The position numbers were made by a program, and so were the translations under genes. A stretch of DNA of 16,761 nucleotides from IDS-8 sp964424805 (GTDB lineage Bacteria; Pseudomonadota; Gammaproteobacteria; Steroidobacterales; Woeseiaceae), in the NCBI GenBank assembly GCA_964424805.1, contig CAYRKH010000070.1, positions 1-16,761 on the forward strand, read 5' to 3'. Below, one piece after another: positions 1 through 6,178 of this stretch (position 1 is the stretch's first letter; each line of letters opens with the position of its first letter). The notes below the pieces were generated by a model. That model saw only the letters and a list, made by a program, of their open reading frames with translations. It did not search any database and was not told where the DNA came from.

Positions 1-214
1 GCACCATGTTGATGACGGTCTCGAGCTTGAACAGGCGGCTGGAGATGAAATCGGGCAGCTCGCTCTTGCGGGCCTCGTCGATCATCTTCTGGGCGGCGGT
101 CTCGATCTCCGAGGGTTCCGAGCCGTCTTCCATCGCCATCTTGGCGCGGTCGACGATCTCCTGGAAATGTTCGAGATCTTCGTCGGTGAGGGTAAAGGTG
201 ACGTCGAGCGACAT
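1..214 (-). CDS. YkvA/DUF1232-type protein, N-terminal part (runs off window)
   Basis: Partial gene: the first 71 codons are present, and the rest lies beyond the left edge. The protein starts MSLDVTFTLTDEDLEHFQEI and continues with an acidic, probably helical region ending around LFKLETVINMV. This N-terminus resembles small gammaproteobacterial proteins that carry a DUF1232 (YkvA) domain further along, but that domain would lie outside the window, so the family call rests on recall of the N-terminal pattern. The ATG at 214 is supported by an AGGA six bases upstream and a TATAAA-like -10 box at 250-255. It follows the hypothetical gene at 332-772 on the same strand after 117 bases. The molecular function of this family is not established. 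Confidence that it is a real gene is high; the family name is moderate. Confidence 0.65.
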   Translation of the reverse strand, partial: MSLDVTFTLTDEDLEHFQEIVDRAKMAMEDGSEPSEIETAAQKMIDEARKSELPDFISSRLFKLETVINMV

Positions 215-249
215 GGCGAATCCTGTGTGTCTTATTCTGTCGGGCGCAT

Positions 250-255
250 TTTATA
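250..255 (-). promoter_or_regulatory. Putative -10 box for the YkvA-type gene
   Basis: On the minus strand this reads TATAAA (5 of 6 matches to TATAAT), about 36 bases upstream of the ATG at 214. No convincing -35 hexamer is seen at 16-18 bases, so this is only a possible promoter. Confidence 0.3.
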
Positions 256-331
256 CGCAACGGGCGCGCTGGGCCATCGCCGTGCGGCGCGGCGGGAGCA
301 GGAGGCGGCGTGTGTCAGCCGCCCTGTGAGG

Positions 332-772
332 TCAGCTGCTGTTGTAGGGATCGAATCCGCCGCCGGCGTCCTTTTTCGGGGTGCCCGGCCGGGTGTCCGT
401 TTTCAGCACCTTGCGCAGCACCTGGGTGCTGACCAGCGACAGCTCCTCGCCGGCGGCGGGCTCCAGGCTTCCGGCCTGCCGCCGGGCGTCCTGCGCCAGG
501 GCCGCCTGCAGATCGCTGTCGCTGATGATTTCGAACAGCCCCGTTGCCGGGTTGCGTGCGAGCACGCCGTTGGCATTGCCGGTCACCACCTCCTCGATGG
601 CGGTCCGGCTCGTCGGGTCGCTGGAATCCAGGATCTGCTGCAGCTCGGCCGTGGAGACGAGCTCGAGCTCCGCTTCCTCGATCTCACCCGCCCAGACCGT
701 ACGGCCGCGCTCGTCGGTGGTGACCCTGGCGGGGCGCCGGATGCGGACAGTCGTTGTGTGGTCGTTCGCCAT
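332..772 (-). CDS. Hypothetical protein with three copies of an xLxLVSTxxLxxxL motif
   Basis: A 146-residue soluble, acidic protein with no signal peptide or membrane segment. I do not recognise a named domain. The sequence shows an internal repeat: ELELVSTAELQQIL (residues 35-48), LFEIISDSDLQAAL (79-92, degenerate) and ELSLVSTQVLRKVL (110-123). The N-terminus is basic and beta-like (VRIRRPARVTTDERGRTVWAGEIEE). The C-terminus ends in a Gly-rich stretch followed by FDPYNSS. A loose AGGGG lies about 10 bases before the ATG at 772. The repeats could be peptide-binding or self-association elements, but that is inference. It lies 113 bases downstream of rnk on the same strand, so co-transcription is possible. 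The even spread of codons and the conserved repeat argue for a real gene. Confidence 0.75.
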   Translation of the reverse strand: MANDHTTTVRIRRPARVTTDERGRTVWAGEIEEAELELVSTAELQQILDSSDPTSRTAIEEVVTGNANGVLARNPATGLFEIISDSDLQAALAQDARRQAGSLEPAAGEELSLVSTQVLRKVLKTDTRPGTPKKDAGGGFDPYNSS

Positions 773-885
773 GACATGCCCCTGTCGTGGTAAGGAACGC
801 CAGGAACTCTAGCTTTTCTGCCGCTTTGCCGCCGAGAACTGCTTCAAAAGGCGGCGGGACCGGCCCCTTCGAGGACGAGCGATCG

Positions 886-1299
886 TCAGCGGTGGTATTC
901 TCCGGCTCGTTCGGGCTGGTACAGGATCTCCTCGATGCGGACCTGCAGGGTGCCGCCGCCGGGCTTCGGCCATTCGATCTCGTCGCCCTGAGAGAGACCG
1001 AGGAGGGCGCTGCCGACCGGCGCGAGTACCGAGATCGTGCCGCCGCTCTCGTCGAGGTCCTTCGGGTAGACCAATGTCAGGGTGAACTCCTCGTTGGAGG
1101 AGGTCACCCGGAAGCGAATCTTGGAATTCATCGTGACGACGGTTGGCGGAATCTCCCGGGGATCGACGATATCGGCGCGGTCCAGCTCTCCCTCCAGCGC
1201 CGCTTTCCCCGGAAAAGAGTCGGACGGCATCTTCGCCAGCAGGGCCTCCAGTCGCTCGGCGTCTCTTTCGGATATCACGATGTTGGGTTTGGCGGTCAC
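886..1299 (-). CDS. rnk: Regulator of nucleoside diphosphate kinase (Rnk)
   Basis: A 137-residue Gre-factor relative. The known Rnk protein binds RNA polymerase near the secondary channel and was first found as a multicopy activator of nucleoside diphosphate kinase and alginate production. The N-terminal part (NIVISERDAERLEALLAKMP) is the short helical hairpin. The rest is the FKBP-like GreA/GreB C-terminal domain, with the family signatures VVTMNSKIRFR, LVYPKDLDESGGTISVLAPVGSALLGL and YQPERAGEY. The length matches Rnk, which is shorter than GreA/GreB. I chose GTG at 1299 because AGAGGAA lies 8 bases upstream and the family homology begins right after it. An in-frame ATG 19 codons further upstream adds residues unlike the family. 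The gene is divergent from the transporter at 1432. Confidence 0.9.
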   Translation of the reverse strand: MTAKPNIVISERDAERLEALLAKMPSDSFPGKAALEGELDRADIVDPREIPPTVVTMNSKIRFRVTSSNEEFTLTLVYPKDLDESGGTISVLAPVGSALLGLSQGDEIEWPKPGGGTLQVRIEEILYQPERAGEYHR

Positions 1300-1431
1300 G
1301 AGTATTCCTCTGCAAATCAGCCCCGATTCGACCAGTATGGTCCAAATTCCCGGCAAAACAAGCGGGAAGGGGCGTTCCCATCGCTTTTTTGCCGGTGCGC
1401 CGGTCTATTGGATTGACACAACAGGGCGAGG

Positions 1432-2769
1432 ATGACCATGAGAACGAGCGGCAGCGGACCGATCGCGAGAATCCTGGGTACGGCAACGCGCATCCAGCCG
1501 AACGAGCTCAAGGCCGTGCTGCTGTCGTTCCTGTTCGTGTTCCTGCTGATGGCAGCTTACTTCATCCTGCGCCCGGTGCGGAACGCGATGGCGAGCGACT
1601 GGACGGACGCCGAGCTCAGCCTCCTCTGGACCGGCACGTTCCTGTTCAGCCTGGTCGGCGTCGCCGCCTACGGCGCCGTCATCTCGCGTGTGAAATTCAG
1701 GTACGTCGTGCCCGGCGTGTACGTGTTCTTCACGCTCTCCTTCTTCGCTTTTTATGCCGCCGCCCTGCTGGTCGAGAATCGCGGCTGGTTGAACGCCGTC
1801 TTCTACATCTGGGTCAGTGTGTTCGCCCTGTTCCACGTGTCGGTGTTCTGGAGCTTTATGGCCGACATCTACAACCGCCAGCAGGCGCCGCGGCTTTTCG
1901 CTTTCATCGCCGCCGGCAGCAGCCTCGGTGCGATAGCGGGGCCGACGCTCACCATCGGGCTCGCGGAGGTGTTCGGCACCTACGAGCTGCTGCTGGTGGC
2001 CGCGGTAATGCTGCTCCTCCCCCTTCCCATAATCGCCGTGCTGAACCGCCTCAAGGTGACCGAACTCGGCAACGCGGAGCTGCAGGTGGACCTCTCGCGG
2101 CAGGAAGCGATCGGGCGAAATCCCTTCGCCGGGTTCACCCTGTTCTTCAGCAACTCGTTCCTGTTCGGTATCGGCCTCTTCATCTTCCTCTACGTCTCGA
2201 TGGGTGCTTTCGTGTACTTCGGCCTGAAGAACCTGATGGAGCCCTACGACGACGCGGCGCGCCAGCAGATGTGGGCGCTCATCGACCTGGCCGTCAATGC
2301 GCTGTCCATCGTCACGGCACTGTTCGTGACCGGCCGGATTGCACCGCGCCTCGGCATGGCGAAAACGCTCGCGCTGGTGCCGGCGTGTCTCGTGGTGGGC
2401 TTCCTCACGGTCGCCGTCGCGCCGCTGCTTGCCGTGGTCATCGGGCTTGAAATCGTGCGACGCGCCGGCAACTATGCCATTACCCGTCCCGGCCGCGAGA
2501 TGCTGTTCACGATCGTGACCCGGGAGATGCGCTTCAAAGCGAAACCCGTTATCGATATCGTGATCTATCGCGGTGGCGACGTGGTCTGGGCCTGGGCGTT
2601 TACCGCGCTCACGACGGTGCTGGGACTCGGCCTGGCCGGAGTAGCCGCGGCGGGCGGTGCGATTGCGCTTGCCTGGACCGCGGTCGCAGTGCTCCTGGGA
2701 CGCCGGTACGACCAGGCTGCCGGCGAAGGTACGGCCGCCCTGACGGCCCGGGAAGAGGATCTTGCATGA
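1432..2769 (+). CDS. NTP/NDP exchange (Tlc/ATP:ADP antiporter-like) transporter
   Basis: A 445-residue inner-membrane protein with about twelve hydrophobic segments. The N-terminal signature runs from NELKAVLLSF through AAYFILRPVRNAMA, and a later segment reads FWSFMADIYNRQQAPRLFAF followed by IAAGSSLGAIAGP. This pattern belongs to the Tlc-type ATP/ADP translocase family (COG3202-like), a branch related to MFS carriers. Family members in intracellular parasites and plastids exchange nucleotides. The substrate of the shorter versions in free-living bacteria is not known, so the substrate here is unproven. Two starts fit: ATG 1432 (AGGG five bases upstream) and ATG 1438 (GAGG six bases upstream). 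The stop overlaps the start of the thiolase gene in ATGA, which suggests translational coupling. Confidence 0.8.
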   Translation: MTMRTSGSGPIARILGTATRIQPNELKAVLLSFLFVFLLMAAYFILRPVRNAMASDWTDAELSLLWTGTFLFSLVGVAAYGAVISRVKFRYVVPGVYVFFTLSFFAFYAAALLVENRGWLNAVFYIWVSVFALFHVSVFWSFMADIYNRQQAPRLFAFIAAGSSLGAIAGPTLTIGLAEVFGTYELLLVAAVMLLLPLPIIAVLNRLKVTELGNAELQVDLSRQEAIGRNPFAGFTLFFSNSFLFGIGLFIFLYVSMGAFVYFGLKNLMEPYDDAARQQMWALIDLAVNALSIVTALFVTGRIAPRLGMAKTLALVPACLVVGFLTVAVAPLLAVVIGLEIVRRAGNYAITRPGREMLFTIVTREMRFKAKPVIDIVIYRGGDVVWAWAFTALTTVLGLGLAGVAAAGGAIALAWTAVAVLLGRRYDQAAGEGTAALTAREEDLA

Positions 2770-3977
2770 CACGAAGCTCTTGGATCTGTGACGCGATCAG
2801 GACGCCGATCGGGCGTTACGGCGGCGCCCTGTCTTCCGTCCGCGCCGATGACCTTGGCGCGATCCCGCTGCGCGAGCTGCTGCAGCGCAACCCCGGCCTG
2901 CCACCCGAGGCGATCGACGACGTGATCCTCGGCTGTGCCAACCAAGCCGGCGAGGACAACCGCAACGTGGCGCGCATGTCCTCGCTGCTGGCCGGCGTGC
3001 CGGCCTCGGTGCCTGCCGCCACGGTCAACCGGCTGTGCGGTTCGGGCATGAACGCGATCGGCAATGCCGCCCACGCCATCAACGCCGGGCAGGCGGCGGT
3101 GGTGCTCGCCGGCGGCGTCGAATCGATGTCGCGGGCACCGTTCGTGCTGGCGAAATCCACGAGCGCTTTCGACCGCAACGCCGAGATCTACGACACCACG
3201 CTCGGCTGGCGTTTCGTCAATCGCGAGTTGGAAAAGCAGTACGGCTCCGATTCGATGGCAGAGACCGCGGAGAACGTGGCCGACGAGTACGGGATTTCGC
3301 GCGAGGACCAGGATGCGTTCGCGCTGCGCAGCCAGCAGAAGGCGGCCGAGGCGGCAGCCGCCGGGCGGCTCGGCGAGGAAATCGTCGGCGTCAGCGTGCC
3401 GCAGCGGCGCGGTGAACCCGTGCTGGTGGTCGAAGACGAGCATCCGCGGCCGGATTCGAGCGTGGAGGGGCTGCAGAAGCTGCGGCCCATCGTGCGCGCG
3501 GACGGCACGGTCACGGCCGGAAATGCCTCCGGCATCAACGACGGCGCCTGCGCGCTGCTCATCGCCTCCGACGGGGCGCTGGATCGCTACGAGCTCACGC
3601 CGCTGGCGCGCATCGTCGCCTGGACGGCGGCAGGCGTGGAGCCGCGTGTGATGGGGATCGGTCCGATGCCGGCGTCGCGCAAAGCGCTGCGGCTTGCGGG
3701 ACTGCAGATCGGCGACATGGACGTCATCGAGCTGAACGAGGCGTTCGCGGCGCAGGGGCTTGCCGTCCTGCGCGGCCTCGGGGTGCCGGACGATGCCGCG
3801 TACGTGAACCCCAACGGCGGCGCGATAGCGCTGGGGCACCCGCTCGGCATGTCAGGCGCGCGGCTCGTGATGACCGCGGCGTACGAGCTGCGGCGTCGCG
3901 GCGGCCGCTACGCGCTATGCACGATGTGCATCGGCGTCGGGCAAGGCATCGCAATGATTCTCGAGCGGGCGGCATGA
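2766..3977 (+). CDS. pcaF: Thiolase, 3-oxoadipyl-CoA thiolase (PcaF)-like acetyl-CoA acyltransferase
   Basis: A complete 403-residue degradative thiolase. The acyl-accepting cysteine is Cys91 in NRLCGSGMNAIG. The catalytic His358 lies in GGAIALGHPLGMSGARLV and the second cysteine, Cys388, in TMCIGVGQG. The stretches CDAIRTPIGRYGGALSSVRA, CANQAGEDNRNVARM, GGVESMSRAPFV and PRVMGIGP are typical of the PcaF/PaaE subgroup, which cleaves 3-oxoadipyl-CoA to succinyl-CoA and acetyl-CoA in aromatic catabolism. No other pca or paa gene is in the window, so a general 3-ketoacyl-CoA thiolase role is possible and the symbol is provisional. The ATG at 2766 overlaps the transporter stop by four bases, and the end overlaps the nitroreductase start the same way, so these three genes form one operon. 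Confidence 0.85.
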   Translation: MTRSSWICDAIRTPIGRYGGALSSVRADDLGAIPLRELLQRNPGLPPEAIDDVILGCANQAGEDNRNVARMSSLLAGVPASVPAATVNRLCGSGMNAIGNAAHAINAGQAAVVLAGGVESMSRAPFVLAKSTSAFDRNAEIYDTTLGWRFVNRELEKQYGSDSMAETAENVADEYGISREDQDAFALRSQQKAAEAAAAGRLGEEIVGVSVPQRRGEPVLVVEDEHPRPDSSVEGLQKLRPIVRADGTVTAGNASGINDGACALLIASDGALDRYELTPLARIVAWTAAGVEPRVMGIGPMPASRKALRLAGLQIGDMDVIELNEAFAAQGLAVLRGLGVPDDAAYVNPNGGAIALGHPLGMSGARLVMTAAYELRRRGGRYALCTMCIGVGQGIAMILERAA

Positions 3978-4546
3978 GGGCAGTGGACGACAAGCGCCTG
4001 CGGGAAATCGCCGAGGGCATCCGCAACCGCCGCACCGTGAAGCTTTTCCTGCAGGAACCGGTGAGCCGGGAACTCGTGCGGGAAGCGATCGAGGTGGCGC
4101 GCTGGGCGCCGAACCATCACGTTACCGAGCCCTGGCACTTCTACGTGCTCGGCCCGGAGGCGATCCACGAGGCCGTCGAGCTCACGCGCGTCGTGACGAC
4201 GGAGCGCAGGGGCGAGAAGATGGGCGACTTCAAGGCCGCTTCCGCCGCCGAGCGGCCGGGATGGCTGGTCGTCACGTGCCGGGTCTCCGACGACGAGCTC
4301 CTGCAGCGCGAGGATTACGCGAGCTGTGCCTGTGCGATCCAGAATTTCATGCTGTACCTGTCCGCGGCCGGCGTCGCGTCGAAATGGTCCACGGGCCCGA
4401 TCACGCGCGACGAGCGCTTCCTGGCGCTGCTCGACATCGACCCGGAAGAGGAGTTCATCGTCGGCCTGATCTGGTACGGCTACGCGAAGGTCACGCCCGC
4501 CCAGCGCCGCAAGGACGTCGCCGAAATCCTCACAGAACGACCGTAA
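3974..4546 (+). CDS. Nitroreductase family protein (YdjA-like)
   Basis: A 190-residue flavoprotein of the NAD(P)H-dependent nitroreductase fold. The FMN-contacting region IRNRRTVKLF is at residues 16-25. The conserved block RWAPNHHVTEPWHFYVLG is at about 43-60, and a C-terminal GLIWYGYA strand is typical of the family. The compact length fits single-domain, YdjA-like members, which act as dimers. The natural substrate is unknown for most of these. I chose ATG 3974 because it forms an ATGA overlap with the thiolase stop. A longer reading from 3917 only adds 19 Arg/His-rich residues read from inside the thiolase gene. It is the last gene of the transporter-thiolase-nitroreductase operon and is followed five bases later by a large palindrome. 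Confidence 0.88.
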   Translation: MRAVDDKRLREIAEGIRNRRTVKLFLQEPVSRELVREAIEVARWAPNHHVTEPWHFYVLGPEAIHEAVELTRVVTTERRGEKMGDFKAASAAERPGWLVVTCRVSDDELLQREDYASCACAIQNFMLYLSAAGVASKWSTGPITRDERFLALLDIDPEEEFIVGLIWYGYAKVTPAQRRKDVAEILTERP

Positions 4547-4551
4547 CTGCT

Positions 4552-4620
4552 GTAGGAGCGCGCATCGCGCGCGATGCCACGATCGCCAACCGTGGCATCG
4601 CGCGCAATGCGCGCTCCTAC
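4552..4620. repeat. REP/REPIN-like inverted repeat, copy 1
   Basis: Two 29-base arms, 4552-4580 and 4592-4620, are inverted relative to each other with one mismatch and an 11-base spacer. The left arm begins GTAGGAGCGCGCATCGCGCG and ends GATGCCAC. The element starts five bases after the nitroreductase stop, between convergent genes, so it may act as a two-way mRNA 3' end. It has no T tract. It resembles the GTAGGAGC-type REP doublets of pseudomonads and is near-identical to the copies at 9414, 11467 and 12927. Confidence 0.92.
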
Positions 4621-4645
4621 GGCGCGAATTTCAGCGTGCGGGCTC

Positions 4646-4753
4646 CTACCGGGCGAGCAGCAGGATCAAACCCAGCAGCGAGGCCGCGTACACGACGCCG
4701 AGGACGATCACGCCCGGCTCGAGCTCGGTACGGGAGTTGTCATCGTCGGGCAT
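4646..4753 (-). CDS. Putative 35-residue single-span membrane peptide at the end of the RND efflux operon
   Basis: A small open frame, unrecognised in any family. It starts MPDDDNSRTELEPG, an acidic and hydrophilic N-terminus, and continues VIVLGVVYAASLLGLILLL, one membrane-spanning helix, ending AR. The ATG at 4753 is preceded by a perfect GGAGGT five bases away. That ribosome binding site lies over the last codons and stop of the outer-membrane factor gene (stop 4757-4759), so translation is probably coupled to it. The layout recalls small accessory proteins of RND pumps such as AcrZ of E. coli, which binds AcrB, but the sequence is not obviously homologous and the role is inference. The TAG stop falls in a CTCCTAC string like the tip of the nearby REP repeat. 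Too short for most gene callers. Confidence 0.6.
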   Translation of the reverse strand: MPDDDNSRTELEPGVIVLGVVYAASLLGLILLLAR

Positions 4754-4756
4754 GGC

Positions 4757-6178
4757 TCACCTCCACTCCGCTACCGCGGGTGGGGCCTGCCAGCCGCCGC
4801 CCAGGGCCTTGTACATTGCAACCACTGACGTGTTCAGCTCCGTCTGCGAGATGGCGACGGCGTCTTCTGCTTCGAGCACCGTGCGTTCGGCGTCCAGCAG
4901 GCGCAGGAAGTCGATTGCCCCTTCCCGGTAACGGATGCGCGCGAGTTCCGCGGCACGGCGCGACGCTGCGGCCTGGTCCAGCAGTGCGGCCAGGCGGTCC
5001 TGGTTCTGCGCGTAGGCGACGAAGGCGTTCTCGGTTTCCTCCAGCGCGCGCAGCACGGTTCGCTCGTAGAACGCCAGCGCGCCGTCGGCCCGCGCCTCGG
5101 CGGCGCGCAGGCGCGCCCGCACGCTGCCGAGATCGAAGGCCGCCCAGCTCAGGACGGGCGTGGCGGCCCAGGCTTCGGCAGCCGACTGGCCGAGCTCGCC
5201 GGCGTCGCCCGTGACGAACCCGACGAAGCCGCTGACCGTGAGGCGCGGAAACAGGTCCGCGGTCGCGACTCCGACCCGCGCCGTGGCCGCCGCGAGCTGC
5301 CGTTCCGCCATCCGGATGTCCGGCCGGCGCCGCAGCAGCGAGGCGGGCTCACCAATCGGCAGGGGGTTGTTCGTGAAGGATTCACTGATCGTTTCCGAGT
5401 CGGGGCCCGCCGCGAGCTCGAGCGTGCCCGGGGGCTGGCCCAGCAGCACCGCCAGGCGGTGCTGTGCGGCACGCCGCGCCGTTATCAGCGGTGGCAGGCT
5501 CGCCTCGATCGCGGCGAGCCGCGCTTCGGCGCTCGCGAGGTCCAGCTCGGTGCCGCGGCCGAGCTCGTAGCGGACCCGCGTGAGTCTCACTGTCTCCTGC
5601 TGGTTGTCCCGGTTGGCGACTGCCACCTCGTAGCGGCGCTCCGCGCCGCGCAGCTCGAGATAGTTGCGCGCGACTTCCGCGGCGACGCTCACCTGGGCGG
5701 CGTGCAGGTTTGCCTCTGCCGCTCCCGCGTCGGCGCGCGCCGCTTCGACGGCGTTTTGCACGCGGCCGAACAGGTCGATCTCCCAAAACGCATCGAAGCC
5801 CAGGTCGTAGGTTTCCGTAAGGATCGGCTGGTCGGTAAACCCGGGCTGCTGCGCTTTCCGCCGGTCGTACGCGCCCGCCGCCGTCACCGTCGGCAGGCGG
5901 TCGAGTGCCTGGTCATCGAAGATCGCTCGTGCCTCGCGCAGGCGTGCGGCGGCGAGCGCCAGGTCGAGGTCATGGGCGAGGGCGCGCGCGATGAGGTCGT
6001 CCAGCACGGGATCGCCAAACTCGTGCCACCATGCTTTCTCGATCGCGACGCGCGCGAAATGCGCCTCGGTGGCGTTGTGGAATTGCGGCGCCGCCGTGTC
6101 CGGAGCACGGTAGTCCGGACCGACGGCGCACGCGCCCAGCCCAAGCGTCGCTGAGAATAGGAGGACAATGTTTTTCAT
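4757..6178 (-). CDS. RND efflux outer-membrane factor, NodT/OprM family lipoprotein
   Basis: A 473-residue TolC-like channel subunit. A lipoprotein signal peptide with lipobox LGAC ends at Cys17, followed by the family signature CAVGPDYRAP. Two outer-membrane-efflux repeats follow. The first covers about residues 60-250, with LALAAARLREARAIFDD and FDAFWEIDLFGRV. The second covers about 270-460, with LLRRRPDIRMAERQLAAATA, FDLGSVRARLRAAEA and IRYREGAIDFLRLLDAERTV. The trimer would form the outer-membrane beta-barrel and periplasmic helical tunnel that receives substrate from the pump. The ATG at 6178 overlaps the stop of the pump gene in ATGA, so it is translated with it. It is the third subunit of the MexEF-OprN-like operon. 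Confidence 0.93.
   Translation of the reverse strand: MKNIVLLFSATLGLGACAVGPDYRAPDTAAPQFHNATEAHFARVAIEKAWWHEFGDPVLDDLIARALAHDLDLALAAARLREARAIFDDQALDRLPTVTAAGAYDRRKAQQPGFTDQPILTETYDLGFDAFWEIDLFGRVQNAVEAARADAGAAEANLHAAQVSVAAEVARNYLELRGAERRYEVAVANRDNQQETVRLTRVRYELGRGTELDLASAEARLAAIEASLPPLITARRAAQHRLAVLLGQPPGTLELAAGPDSETISESFTNNPLPIGEPASLLRRRPDIRMAERQLAAATARVGVATADLFPRLTVSGFVGFVTGDAGELGQSAAEAWAATPVLSWAAFDLGSVRARLRAAEARADGALAFYERTVLRALEETENAFVAYAQNQDRLAALLDQAAASRRAAELARIRYREGAIDFLRLLDAERTVLEAEDAVAISQTELNTSVVAMYKALGGGWQAPPAVAEWR

Noticed and set aside
304..323. GGCGGC / GCCGCC hairpin after the hypothetical gene, as a terminator.
   Set aside because: Only six base pairs and no following T run, so it is not distinguishable from chance in such GC-rich DNA.
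1413..1418. TTGACA just before the transporter gene, as a -35 box.
   Set aside because: The matching -10 position would fall inside the gene at about 1436 and has no TATAAT-like sequence.
1405..2772. A 455-codon minus-strand open frame across the transporter gene.
   Set aside because: It is His/Glu/Arg-rich low-complexity shadow sequence; the plus strand encodes a membrane protein with clear family motifs.
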